A stretch of 64,000 nt of DNA from a virus: positions 1-64,000 of IMG/VR virus record IMGVR_UViG_3300010389_000006; one strand, 5' to 3'. The notes beneath the pieces are model-generated. The model searched no databases. It worked only from the letters and a program-made list of their open reading frames with translations, and was not told the origin of the DNA. Shown piece after piece: positions 48,201 to 57,829 of the stretch; position 1 is the first letter of the stretch; every line of letters starts with the position of its first letter. A program made the translations under genes and the position numbers.

Positions 48201-51200
48201 AACTATTCAAAATGCTTATCTATTTACCGATGACATTCTAAGACAACCATCTTCTAATGCATCTGGTCAGATTGTCGGAAATGTCAGAAACGATAATGAA
48301 ATTGTTCTAAAAAATGTTGTTGGAACGTTTGACAACACTGGAACGTTCTCTGCAGACATCAAGACATTCTTCATTCTTCTAGATCAAGACAGTTCTTATT
48401 CTGAGGGAGCAATCTTGAGTCTAACTGATGGTATCAATCCAACAGTAGCTAAAGGTGAAGTATTGAATGGTACAAGCAACCAGAACGTTGTTGAAATCAA
48501 AGTTGTACCACTAAACCCAGAAGATGATCCACAAGATTGGGATCTTGGTGATTGGTTCCAATTCAACCAAGGAGAATACTTCTTACAATCAAACAACTTC
48601 TTTAATACGTCTGGTACTAGACCAGTAACGCTAACTTCTTTGAGCGACAACCTAGAACCATTTGAAGTTAATCAAAGTGTCGCTTTGGTGGAGACTTTAG
48701 GCAACCATGGTCTAGGAATTGACGACAAGGTAGATATTACTATCTTACCAAGTGATAGCACAAAAACTAAGACCTATTATCTAAGAAAGCGTTTATATCA
48801 AAACGTAGTATTTAAGGCACCAAAATATTCTTCTACTATTTCTGATACTGGAGTTGGAAGATTCCAAATCCTTAACGGTGGTGCAGATTATGCTCCTGGT
48901 ACATATACTAATGTTCCATTCACTGGTGGATCTGGAACTGGCGCAACTGCTATCATTACAGTATCTGATGCTGGTGTAGTATCATCTATTTCCATCCAGG
49001 ATAAAGGAACTGGATATAGAAAAGCAGATTATCTAGGAATTGATGATGAGTCTCTATCAAGATCTGTCGCTTCACAGAGCACACAGAGATTAACTTTGTA
49101 TGTTGATCACGTTGGTTTTGCTGCTGGATCTACGAGACTTAATGTAAGTAGTGCAAATGGACTTGCAGAAGGAGACACTGTTCTAATTGGTGAAGAAGTA
49201 ATTGAGATTGCATCTATCAGTGGTAATACACTCACTGTTTTGAGAGGAAGAGAAGGAACTGTTGATAAAGATCACTATGACAAGCAACCAGTAGATATCT
49301 ACAAACCAAAACTCAATTTTGTTGATAATTTCCAATTAGGTGCTGGAAACTCTGCATACATTGCTTCTTACAATCCTTCTACTCAGGAAGCAACACTTGT
49401 TTATGACTATCAAGTAGAATTAAACACTGCGGTGTCTGTAACAATCAGTACATCTTTCTTTGATAGTAGTGTTCCTTCTAGACTGGTAGCAATTCAGTCA
49501 TTAGAACCAATTGCATACAAGTTTGAATTTTCCGAAGATAACGTAAACTTCACACCAAATCCAAACATTGATATTCAAGAACTATATCGCTATGTGTTTG
49601 ATACATCACACCCATCTTTGACTGGAACTTACTTTGATCTAAGTCCAAGTAAGAATTTTAATCTTATCACAGGTGAGAAACTAGCATCTAATACTCTTCC
49701 TGGAAATGCTGGTGCATTTACAGAAGTTAAGTTTGGTTTTGGTTCTAGAATAGCAGCAAATGATTATTCTACAGAAAGAGGAACAGACTTTACCAATTTC
49801 TATTATTTTGATAAGAATGGTATTGTAAATGCAGAAGGTTCTTTCCTTAAAATTGTAAAAGATCCTCTACAGGGCGAAAAGCGTGTAATTTATGTAACAC
49901 CAAACAGATTTGTTTATAACGTATCCTCTGAACCACTCTGGGATGGATCTGGTGATATTTCTTACACCACCACAGGTCAGTTTGCTATTGGAGAAATTAA
50001 AGACTTTAAGATTACCAACCTCGGTCTAAACTATAAGAAAGTTCCTATTATCACTGGAGTTGCTCCCACACAAAACTACAGAGCATCTGCTACTGTTTTG
50101 TTTGACTTAGAATCTAAACTAATTACTTCAGTTGAAGTTAATGAAAGAGGATCGAATTATTCAAATCCAAAGGTTGTTATAACTGATGGAGATGGCATTG
50201 ATGCGAAATTCAATGTAGTTCTAAGGGGAGGAGAAATATTCTCTATTACTGTTGCAAATCCTGGATCTGGATATACATATGCCCCTACAATTGAAATTGT
50301 AGAATCTGATGTTGAGGCATATGTTGACAGTAATACTATCGGTATTCCACAAAGCGTTAGCATCATTAGAAATGGTGGAGCATTCCACTTAGATAAGACA
50401 GTTGCATCTAACTTCACATCTAAGTATACGCTAGCATTACTATCTCCTGAAGGAAGATTTAGAAAAGGTGAGACTGTAGTACAAAAAGTTGGTGCTACTG
50501 AGGTAATGAGAGCAAAAGTAGCAGAATGGCGTCAAGGAACTAATCTATTAAAACTGGAGTCTGTAACAGGAATCGTTAGACAAAACTTGGAAGTCCAAGG
50601 TCTTATCTCTAAATCAACAGGAACGGTAAAGGCAATTTATGCTACAACCTTCAAGGAAAAAATCACTTCTTTCTTTGACAACATTGGTTATTATAGTTCC
50701 GATAGAGGAAAGTTAGGTGTATCAAACCAAAAGATTACTGATAGTTTCTTCTATCAAGATTATTCTTATGTTGTCAAGTCTAAGACTCCTATTGATCAGT
50801 GGCGTGAGTTAATTAAGTCAACGACACACCCTGCTGGATTCAAGTTATTTGGTCAAGTAGATATTGAAACGGATGCTCCTGTTGAAATGCCAGCAGAAGC
50901 GCCAAAGGCGTCTCACTTTACTGTTATCCAACTTTGGGATCCTAATAAGAATAAGATTACAGTTGAGAACACCAGAAGAACTATCACTCAGACAGTTCAA
51001 AAGATTGAAAATCAGAGAATCAAGAAAGGTGTTGGTTCTGCTGCTACTTCCGAATTTAACTTTAATGAGTCAAGAGCGTTTACAGTTACTTTAAGTGCTC
51101 CTTTTGATGGTTATTTTGATAATGATGGAAGACTTCAGGGAACTACAACATTCCAACTGTTGAATGATGGAGCATTGTTCTCTCCTGCCAGTGCTAAGAA

Positions 51201-54200
51201 TTTGGTTATTACACTTAATGGAGTTTTACAAGAACCCGAAGTAGCATATACTGTTTCTGGTGATACTATTACTTTTGCTGCTCCTCCACTCGGACCAGGA
51301 CAAAAGTTAACAGGAAATAATCTATCAGAACTCTCTGATTATTCTGGAACTATTTTCTACGGAAGATATTTTGCTTTCAAGGACAATCAGTATAACACAA
51401 GATATTTCAAAAAACTCAGAAATATTTTCCAGAGAAATGGAAGATGGTTAGATTCTGCAAATCAGATTGAAAGAAACAGAACTTTCATTGTTGAAGAGAC
51501 AATCGGTTATGGTAGAGAGAAGTATCCATCTCTTGATTGGAGTACAAAGCAAGATGATTATGAGAGAGATCTAGGTTATGTTCTAGATGCATATGAGCAT
51601 GATATTAGATTTGGCGGTAACGTCAAGACTGTTGATTATATCAATTTGTTTGGTGATGACTCAGATTATGATTATATTACAAAGAATAAAACAGAGTCTC
51701 TAGGTATTATAAAGTATGCTACAAACTTAGCAAATCTTGCTATCAGAAATTGGGACATTGTTGAAAGTGGTGTAAGCTACATTCAAGGTTCTAGACAGAT
51801 GACTGTCTCTGATACTAACAGACTTGCAGTTGGTATGCATGTAAGTTCTGGTAGAGCATATCCAGAAGAAACTAAGATTGTTTCTATTGACAGTGATACA
51901 CAAATCACACTTTCAAGAGCAGCACTTGCAAACTCAGGTGGTGGCGGTGGTGCTCCACAAGGAACAACATCTTATAGTGGAACTAGTGGTGGTGATATTG
52001 CATCTCCAACAAACACTGTTGCCATTGAACCTGGAGATACCTTTGCTGTAGAACCTGGAGATACCTTCACTGCTTCAATTTCTTTCTCTGGAAATGATGT
52101 TGCTACATTCTTCTTCAGTGGTATTAATAGTGGAACATTCTATGATGCTGCTAATTTGATTGCTGGTAATAAACTCTATCTACAAGAAGAGATTAGCGAA
52201 TACATTTATGATACTTACACTCTTCCCCAAGGTGACAAAGCAAAGTGCTACAGAGATCTTGGATATTTGATTGATGCTATTGTCTATCACCTCAAACTTG
52301 GCGGTAATCAACAGGTTGTGGAATTTGCTCGTTTGTACTATACAAACACTGGATATCCTTATGGAGAAGAATTAACATATATCAACAGATCTGCAGAAGA
52401 AACCACTGCTGCAATTGATGCTTGGGAAAAACTAGGCGAGAAGATGATTCTTGCTATGAGAAATACTCTTGGAGCAGGAACTTATACATCTATTACTCCA
52501 TATACAGATCTTAGTATTTCTCCAGATTCTCAAGTTCCAGAGTGTGCTGAAGTAGCATCTGCAATTAATTCATTTGTTGACATTGTTAAGGATATTATTG
52601 CAAATGGAACAGGAGCGGTTGATACTGTTAGCATCAATGCCAGTAAACCTGGAAACTGGACAGATACAAAACCATACACAGATTATAACCTAATTCCAGA
52701 TACAGATCTTCCTTACAATGGTGAGTGTGATGATGTTGTATCTTCTATCAATTCACTTTATGACAATGTATCTGATATCCTCAATAATTCATCTGCGGTA
52801 AGAACTCTGCCCGATTATGTTGATGGTGAGAACAAAATCTTTGAGATGTATTGGGAAGATGGTAGTGAAGTTAATACTGAAGAGGATGAAGATCTCTTCT
52901 TGACTATCAATGCTGTACTACAACGTCCAAAGTATAACGCAGATTATCCTGGTGAAGATTCTTACTACATTGATAGAACTACAATTCCAAACAAATTAGT
53001 ATTTGATGTCGCTCCTATCTGGGATCAAGATTTTGGTGCTAAGAGCATTGGTGAACCAACTGCGGTTGAAAAAGTTGTTGGTATTGGCGTTGGTAACTAT
53101 AAGAGATTAACAATTGATAAGAATTTGGTTGATGGTTCTAGGACTGGTCCATTCCTGATTCTTGATGTAGAAGACGGCACTGTACAAAGTATTGAAGACA
53201 AAGAGTTCTTATATGTCTTCCTAGATGGCGTCCTGCAGAGAGAAGGATATAGTTATACAATTTCTGGTCCAAACATTTACTTCAATGTTCCTATTAAAAA
53301 GGAAATGAAGATTGATATGAGATATCTCTATGGTAGAGATGTCGGACAGATCCTCAATCTCTATGATTTTGCACCAGATCAGTTCTATGCAAAAGCATCT
53401 GTTGTTTTAGATGTTTCTTCTGGACTATCAAATTTAGTTTCATATACTTGGATGGGAGACAAAATTGGAACTCCAATTCATGCTTGGCAAGTTAGACCAA
53501 ATGGAACAAAAAATATTCTTGGACAAGTATCAAATATTACTCCATATAATTCTACATCACAGGTAGCATTTGGTGTATTTGGATTTAAGTGCGATTTAGA
53601 TACATCATTACCTCTCACATTTGCGTCTTCAGCAGATTACTCTAAGACTGTATCTATTGATATTTCTGACTATACTATTATATACGAAACTGATGAGTTT
53701 GGAAGAACTATTCTATCAGATAATAGTCAAATTTGGTCTGGATCTTACTTAAGAAAAACATATAGAAATCCATTCTTAAGTCTTTCCAATGGAGACAACA
53801 TTAGAGTTGAAGGTGAAGATAAGTTTAGAAGAATTAAGACTCTTCCAAGCAGAACAACAAGTAAGGAACAAAGACTACAAGAACAAGTATCAAACTCGTT
53901 GTTTGGTTCTGTTGATGTGGAAAGATACAATGGCATCACACGAGGTGAAGGTCTTAGTGTTGTTGCGATTATTGAAAATGGATCAGTAGTTAGACTTGAG
54001 TGGAACCAGCGTAGTTATGAACCACTTACACAACCAACAGCATATCAATACTATACTCCACCTGTACTTCACTTCATTCCTCTAGATGGAAATGGTGGTG
54101 GTGCAAGAGCGAACGTTCTTGTAAGTAAAGGTCAGGTAATTAGTGTTGACTTAATTGATGGTGGTTCTGGATATACAGAAGCTCCAAAAGTAGAAGTTGC

Positions 54201-55833
54201 GAGAAGATATGATGTTCTTTCTGATAGAGACATTGGTGTTTCCTTAATTAATGTCTCTGTCAATCCTGTAGTAGAAATGCAAGGATTGATCTCTCAATCA
54301 ACTGTTGATGTTATTACTTTACCACCACCATTAGCATTTACATCTACTGCTGTTGTAGTTGATAGTCCAAAGAGAGTTGATATTGATCTGGAAGCAGAGA
54401 TTCAACTTCTTCGTGAAGTTAGTGAAAATCTTGCTGGATCTACTTCAGAAATTCGTTCTAGCAGACCAAATCCAGACAAGTTTGCTATTATTGATATGTT
54501 CACTGCAACAAATCAATATCTATCTCAAGTTTCTGGTCGCGTTGATAACATTATTTCTAGCTCTGTTGTAACTGCTAATAGGCAGATTACTAGCACTGTA
54601 CATAATATCATTCAAAATACTTCGCTATCTAACATTAACTACTATGAAGTTGGCGCGTTCCTTGAAGTTGATGCAGATGTAGCAGATACTATTATCTACA
54701 TTTCCGATACATCCAAGTTTAAGACAAATGGATTCTTACTAATTGGTGATGAAGTTGTACGCTACATGCGTAAACTTTCTGATAGATTCTTAATGGTCCA
54801 GAGGGGTCAAGAAGGAACTACAGCGAAGTTCTGGCCAGCTGGAACATTTATTCGTCAGATTCCTGATCCAGTATCTGTTGCTCCTGGTGGTATTATCTCT
54901 ATTGAGTCTGAGGCAAGTGTTTCTATCGTTGGTGCCGCCGCAGGTCTTGATGGTAGAACTGGTCAGGATAGAATCAGATATGAGCAGATTGAAACTCCCG
55001 ATGTAACTCTAACAACAACTTCTAGAGAAATCATTGCAGAGATTCAACCCGAGTTGAATGTAGAATCTGTATCCACTATTAGTTCAAAAGTATTCTATAG
55101 ACTCGAAGTTCCATTTAATATAACTCCAGTAGCTACTGTTAAAGAAGTAGAAATTGCTCAAATTAAATGTGAAATTCAAACTGTACAAACAGAATTTAAT
55201 ATCAGAAAAGAAGCACTTGAAGTTGTACTAATTCCACCTCCATCTGGTGTTGTTGATGGATATCAAGAAAGTGCATTTATTTCAGATCCAATTAAAACTA
55301 GATTAAATGGATTCGTAGATCTCTTAGATGATTATGGAGTTGTACAAAGAAATGGTAATGTAATTTACGTAAGAAATTCCGTTTTTGGAACTGGTTCGGA
55401 ATATATTGGTCAATACACAAAGACTAATGCTGGTCATACAATTAGTCATTTTAATGGAATTTTTGATACTGGAGTTTGTAATGTTTCTGGTGTGTCATTC
55501 CTAGAAATAGATCTACATTTCTCTTCTTTGACACTTAGAGATTTTGAGTTGAGAGGAAATTCAAGTTATACTCTGAATGGAGATAAATTTACTCTGATGC
55601 CTCCATCAATTCAAAATCCTGTTGCTATTAGCTCTTCTTCTGGAACAATAGGAGGTCCAATTGTTGTACAAGATACAACATACTTCCCAGATGAAGGTTA
55701 TCTCTTCACCAGTGGCGGTACTGTTGTACAATACACAAGCAAGACTACCACAACATTTGAAGGATGTACATTGTATAGTGGACCAGATTCTATCAGCAAT
55801 GGTGATGAATTAGTTCCATTCTCAATTGTCTAA
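45292..55833 (+). CDS. Giant baseplate-associated protein with YHYH domain (VrlC-like, gp7 position), 3,513 aa
   Basis: The N-terminus (L-P-E-F-I-A-T-E-Y-E-L-F-A-K-F-V-Q-K-Y-Y-E, then L-D-I-I-S-N-I-Q-K-Y) is the conserved opening of large cyanomyovirus baseplate proteins. It takes the place of T4 gp7, between gp6 and gp8. A YHYH domain lies at residues about 755-830 (L-G-F-A-Y-D-G-N-P-I-Y-G-P-F). At least four G-x-x-x-I-G-D/E-E-x-I turn motifs followed by R-G-x-x-G-T recur (e.g. near residues 90, 345, 1290, 3140). Two copies of the C-x-R-D-x-G-Y-x-x-D-A-x4-x3-G-G-N helical module, also seen in the giant fibre, occur near residues 2090 and 2319. VrlC is the name I recall for this position. It is more than three times the length of T4 gp7 (1,032 aa). 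Confidence 0.8.
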   Translation: MAAVKTKRISTLIESQLPEFIATEYELFAKFVQKYYEAQEVQGGTLDIISNIQKYADIDFYEKNLLKQNDTLAVSISDTDTTIVVNDASSFPAKNGYIRINDEIIFYSNRTDTEFLNCSRGVSGNTTLGDLYTESNFTSTEATSHNANVKVYNVSNLFLYAFVKNFESQYLGSFPEKYLRGEVDKRTLIKNINKFYKAKGTDSSIKFIFNTIVSQDVTNKPEVYKPKDFTYKVSKSDWVNVYALKVKVISGDPTDLIGKQIVQPETEEYGYVSATVDNARAEGTFDGEKIWNIVLAPETVTGEFAISTKTRLEKNISQADSVGKRINVFSTIGWGKTGEVLIGEETIKFDDKNVTQFTISKRGNITYNHEAGASVYKPVVISGSNVKLLTLGVVYNFEINDSHPYSAVDDTIEISNPGFESADPKIVNTGSNQTRWILNRNLPINAPTVPYVGTQLGQTSTDVSAIFADDQYYYITSSGYPSYKILDGSDVSQTVEDQKLLRIIRRLATRTTEKYKTPKTEVGILLNGVRLYGYKDTDSIRYGTLEQIVPDRQGSGYVKPPFVLLDGAPNKARAVLSGSVVERYIVDTNNIFPRTPVVEVTSGRGASVRAVVTGDKITSLVVENPGEYYSSPPIVRITDSNGKGRFAEYNAIVDTDGKLVDFEKIAEGNFYDQRTVKVDIIAVGNGAIGTPLLKEWNFNRYEKLKTVLDTENGYLFPNYNITFENGYGQVANPKALRVALNDNLSAAGLEPSTKTHSPILGFAYDGNPIYGPFAHQNPLDSQSPIVRMTSSYVRNSSRSGGPSVSDYPLGTFTNDYTYKHKNGSLDENNGRFCITPEFPEGVYAYFLTIDSNQVPQYPYILGENFYSLPVDSNYNSDINQNDIPKASKRLFTLGMQGNGSGVFAKINEVKPGTVDNITIENSSSNFSVNSKVYFDNKGTNGSEAEALVNSVKGKPVSYIDSYENKVVKLTTIQNAYLFTDDILRQPSSNASGQIVGNVRNDNEIVLKNVVGTFDNTGTFSADIKTFFILLDQDSSYSEGAILSLTDGINPTVAKGEVLNGTSNQNVVEIKVVPLNPEDDPQDWDLGDWFQFNQGEYFLQSNNFFNTSGTRPVTLTSLSDNLEPFEVNQSVALVETLGNHGLGIDDKVDITILPSDSTKTKTYYLRKRLYQNVVFKAPKYSSTISDTGVGRFQILNGGADYAPGTYTNVPFTGGSGTGATAIITVSDAGVVSSISIQDKGTGYRKADYLGIDDESLSRSVASQSTQRLTLYVDHVGFAAGSTRLNVSSANGLAEGDTVLIGEEVIEIASISGNTLTVLRGREGTVDKDHYDKQPVDIYKPKLNFVDNFQLGAGNSAYIASYNPSTQEATLVYDYQVELNTAVSVTISTSFFDSSVPSRLVAIQSLEPIAYKFEFSEDNVNFTPNPNIDIQELYRYVFDTSHPSLTGTYFDLSPSKNFNLITGEKLASNTLPGNAGAFTEVKFGFGSRIAANDYSTERGTDFTNFYYFDKNGIVNAEGSFLKIVKDPLQGEKRVIYVTPNRFVYNVSSEPLWDGSGDISYTTTGQFAIGEIKDFKITNLGLNYKKVPIITGVAPTQNYRASATVLFDLESKLITSVEVNERGSNYSNPKVVITDGDGIDAKFNVVLRGGEIFSITVANPGSGYTYAPTIEIVESDVEAYVDSNTIGIPQSVSIIRNGGAFHLDKTVASNFTSKYTLALLSPEGRFRKGETVVQKVGATEVMRAKVAEWRQGTNLLKLESVTGIVRQNLEVQGLISKSTGTVKAIYATTFKEKITSFFDNIGYYSSDRGKLGVSNQKITDSFFYQDYSYVVKSKTPIDQWRELIKSTTHPAGFKLFGQVDIETDAPVEMPAEAPKASHFTVIQLWDPNKNKITVENTRRTITQTVQKIENQRIKKGVGSAATSEFNFNESRAFTVTLSAPFDGYFDNDGRLQGTTTFQLLNDGALFSPASAKNLVITLNGVLQEPEVAYTVSGDTITFAAPPLGPGQKLTGNNLSELSDYSGTIFYGRYFAFKDNQYNTRYFKKLRNIFQRNGRWLDSANQIERNRTFIVEETIGYGREKYPSLDWSTKQDDYERDLGYVLDAYEHDIRFGGNVKTVDYINLFGDDSDYDYITKNKTESLGIIKYATNLANLAIRNWDIVESGVSYIQGSRQMTVSDTNRLAVGMHVSSGRAYPEETKIVSIDSDTQITLSRAALANSGGGGGAPQGTTSYSGTSGGDIASPTNTVAIEPGDTFAVEPGDTFTASISFSGNDVATFFFSGINSGTFYDAANLIAGNKLYLQEEISEYIYDTYTLPQGDKAKCYRDLGYLIDAIVYHLKLGGNQQVVEFARLYYTNTGYPYGEELTYINRSAEETTAAIDAWEKLGEKMILAMRNTLGAGTYTSITPYTDLSISPDSQVPECAEVASAINSFVDIVKDIIANGTGAVDTVSINASKPGNWTDTKPYTDYNLIPDTDLPYNGECDDVVSSINSLYDNVSDILNNSSAVRTLPDYVDGENKIFEMYWEDGSEVNTEEDEDLFLTINAVLQRPKYNADYPGEDSYYIDRTTIPNKLVFDVAPIWDQDFGAKSIGEPTAVEKVVGIGVGNYKRLTIDKNLVDGSRTGPFLILDVEDGTVQSIEDKEFLYVFLDGVLQREGYSYTISGPNIYFNVPIKKEMKIDMRYLYGRDVGQILNLYDFAPDQFYAKASVVLDVSSGLSNLVSYTWMGDKIGTPIHAWQVRPNGTKNILGQVSNITPYNSTSQVAFGVFGFKCDLDTSLPLTFASSADYSKTVSIDISDYTIIYETDEFGRTILSDNSQIWSGSYLRKTYRNPFLSLSNGDNIRVEGEDKFRRIKTLPSRTTSKEQRLQEQVSNSLFGSVDVERYNGITRGEGLSVVAIIENGSVVRLEWNQRSYEPLTQPTAYQYYTPPVLHFIPLDGNGGGARANVLVSKGQVISVDLIDGGSGYTEAPKVEVARRYDVLSDRDIGVSLINVSVNPVVEMQGLISQSTVDVITLPPPLAFTSTAVVVDSPKRVDIDLEAEIQLLREVSENLAGSTSEIRSSRPNPDKFAIIDMFTATNQYLSQVSGRVDNIISSSVVTANRQITSTVHNIIQNTSLSNINYYEVGAFLEVDADVADTIIYISDTSKFKTNGFLLIGDEVVRYMRKLSDRFLMVQRGQEGTTAKFWPAGTFIRQIPDPVSVAPGGIISIESEASVSIVGAAAGLDGRTGQDRIRYEQIETPDVTLTTTSREIIAEIQPELNVESVSTISSKVFYRLEVPFNITPVATVKEVEIAQIKCEIQTVQTEFNIRKEALEVVLIPPPSGVVDGYQESAFISDPIKTRLNGFVDLLDDYGVVQRNGNVIYVRNSVFGTGSEYIGQYTKTNAGHTISHFNGIFDTGVCNVSGVSFLEIDLHFSSLTLRDFELRGNSSYTLNGDKFTLMPPSIQNPVAISSSSGTIGGPIVVQDTTYFPDEGYLFTSGGTVVQYTSKTTTTFEGCTLYSGPDSISNGDELVPFSIV

Positions 55834-55840
55834 ATAACTG

Positions 55841-55854
55841 CATAAATATAAATA
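55841..55854 (+). promoter_or_regulatory. Tandem T4-type late promoter boxes
   Basis: CATAAATA (55841-55848) overlaps a perfect TATAAATA (55847-55854) by two bases. They stand 32 nt upstream of gp8. Either or both could be used by the late sigma factor. Confidence 0.82.
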
Positions 55855-55886
55855 ACTCAGGCACAACACTACGTCGGAAAAAACCA

Positions 55887-57734
55887 ATGGCTGCTATTAT
55901 CTCTGATAAGTTTAGAATTTTTAATGCGAAGCAATTCCTGGAATCGCTTACTGAGGGTGCTACCGATGATAGCCCCGAAAAAACTAGAATGTATTTCTTT
56001 GTGGGTCGCCCACAACCATGGAGAGCATACTTAGAAGTATACTCCAAATCTTCAACCAACTTCACTGTTGGCAATGAAGTTTATATTGGAACATATGGAA
56101 CAACAGCGTTCCGTGCCACTGTTGCTGCTGTTTATGATAGTGCCCTTCTTCTAACCGACGTTTTTGGCAGCAACGGTGTCAACTCCGCTCCTCCTCTTGG
56201 TAGCACCCTAAAAGAGACTGCAGACGGTGGTTCTACCGATACTCTTGCTACAGCAACGACTGGTGTTTATCGCTACGCTACCGAGGACGTTCCACCCCTC
56301 CCTCTAGATAATCAGAGAGAAAAAATTGCACTATATGATGAAATCATCGCTGCTAAGCGTATTTCCGATGCTTTTGCAAGAACAGTAATTCGTCGTTATA
56401 ACTGGAACTTGGTTGCTAACCCCAAGTTTGACATGTGGAAGCCTGACTACTCTGCTACTCCTGGTGGCGGTGGTCAAATTGGTAAGCAAACCGCAACTGG
56501 TGCAGACAGCATCTCTGATGCTAAGTTCTATGTAATGAACAGCAACTACGAAGTATTCAAGTGCCTCTACAACGGTGAAGGTCCTGGAAATCCAACTGGT
56601 GTAGATGCTGTTGAAGAACCAACCACTTCAGGTGGTAACTACGACGCTGGAACTGGTCTTTACACCGAGACTACAAATGTAAATGGTAATTACATTTGGA
56701 AGTACATGTACACCATTCCAACCGATGATGTTCTGAAGTTCCTATCTTCTGACTTCATGCCAATCGTTCTTCCTGCTAACCCATCACGTACAACTGTTGT
56801 TGGACAAGCAGTTGCTGGAGCAATTGACGTTGTTCTAATTGAAGACGCTGGTAGCGGTCTTCCTGCAAACAGAGGTGTTGGCAACGAACTCTATGCTGGT
56901 ATCAAGGGAGATGGTGCTGGTGGTGTTGTTAAGATGACTACCGATGGTAGTGGTTCAATCCTAACTGCTGAAGTTGAAGTTCGCGGTTCTGGATACACCT
57001 ATGCTAATGTTCTTCTCGGCAACGGCAATCTGTTCACCGATCCTGGTCTAGCACCTGGCGATGCAATTGCAACTCCTGGTGGTTGGAGTGGTGCTCTAGA
57101 AGCAATCCTACCTCCTCAGGGCGGTCATGGTTCAGATCACGAAACCGAACTCAACGGTAAGCGTGTTATGACAAACATCCGTCTAACATATGATGAAGGT
57201 TCAGGCGACTTCCCCGTTGACAACGACTTCCGTAGAATCGGTATTATCAAGGACCCATATGCATGGGGAACTACCGATTTCCTACTTTCAGACACAGTTT
57301 CTGGTCTAAGAGCACTCAAGCTTCAAGGATCACAAGCAGATTACATCCCTGATGAGACAATCACTCAGTCTGTAACTGGTGGTACTGCTTATGGTACTGT
57401 TGTTTCTTGGGTACTAGATTCTGGTTCTACTACAGACGGTGTTCTCAAGTACATCCAAACCAACGATGCACACACCGATCAGGGTGTTGTAAGAGCATTT
57501 GAAAGCACTGGTGCTACAGTTGCTGGTGGTCAGTCTGGTGGAGACGGAACTGTACTTACTACCTACAACACTGGTGGTGCTGTTCTTCCTCTCCTAGGTC
57601 ATTCATTCACTAATGGTCTTTCAAATCCAGAGATTGAGAACAACTCTGGCGATGTAATCTACATTGAGAACCGTCGTCTAATCACCCGTGCTCCTGACCA
57701 GATTGAAGACATCAAACTTGTAATTGAATTCTGA
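55887..57734 (+). CDS. 8: Baseplate wedge protein gp8-like, 615 aa
   Basis: The N-terminus (M-A-A-I-I-S-D-K-F-R-I-F-N-A-K-Q-F-L-E-S-L) and the Y-F-F-V-G-R-P-Q-P-W stretch are characteristic of cyanomyovirus gp8. The order after the gp7-position giant fits T4. It contains G-S-G-Y-T-Y-A-N-V and N-G-K-R-V-M-T-N-I-R-L, and ends in an I-E-N-R-R-L-I-T-R-A-P-D-Q-I-E-D segment that is also family-typical. 615 aa is longer than T4 gp8 (334 aa), as usual for cyanophages. It has its own late promoter and ends in a strong terminator. Confidence 0.8.
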   Translation: MAAIISDKFRIFNAKQFLESLTEGATDDSPEKTRMYFFVGRPQPWRAYLEVYSKSSTNFTVGNEVYIGTYGTTAFRATVAAVYDSALLLTDVFGSNGVNSAPPLGSTLKETADGGSTDTLATATTGVYRYATEDVPPLPLDNQREKIALYDEIIAAKRISDAFARTVIRRYNWNLVANPKFDMWKPDYSATPGGGGQIGKQTATGADSISDAKFYVMNSNYEVFKCLYNGEGPGNPTGVDAVEEPTTSGGNYDAGTGLYTETTNVNGNYIWKYMYTIPTDDVLKFLSSDFMPIVLPANPSRTTVVGQAVAGAIDVVLIEDAGSGLPANRGVGNELYAGIKGDGAGGVVKMTTDGSGSILTAEVEVRGSGYTYANVLLGNGNLFTDPGLAPGDAIATPGGWSGALEAILPPQGGHGSDHETELNGKRVMTNIRLTYDEGSGDFPVDNDFRRIGIIKDPYAWGTTDFLLSDTVSGLRALKLQGSQADYIPDETITQSVTGGTAYGTVVSWVLDSGSTTDGVLKYIQTNDAHTDQGVVRAFESTGATVAGGQSGGDGTVLTTYNTGGAVLPLLGHSFTNGLSNPEIENNSGDVIYIENRRLITRAPDQIEDIKLVIEF

Positions 57735-57751
57735 TTTATCAGACTTCTAAG

Positions 57752-57781
57752 AATCCCCCGAGAGATCGGGGGATTTTTTTT
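57752..57781 (+). terminator. Strong intrinsic terminator
   Basis: AATCCCCCG (57752-57760) pairs with CGGGGGATT (57767-57775), 6-nt loop, followed by a run of T. A textbook terminator closing the gp8 transcript. Confidence 0.93.
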
Positions 57782-57788
57782 ATCCTTA

Positions 57789-57818
57789 CTAAATACTAGG
57801 GACTAGATACTAGTATTT
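57789..57818 (+). promoter_or_regulatory. Possible late promoter (CTAAATA) within a 9-bp inverted repeat
   Basis: CTAAATA (57789-57795) resembles the TAAATA half of a late box, 34 nt before the ATG at 57830, and it must serve the next gene, because a terminator precedes it. It overlaps AAATACTAG/CTAGTATTT (57791-57799 with 57810-57818). Confidence 0.4.
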
Positions 57819-57829
57819 GGCGGAGTACG

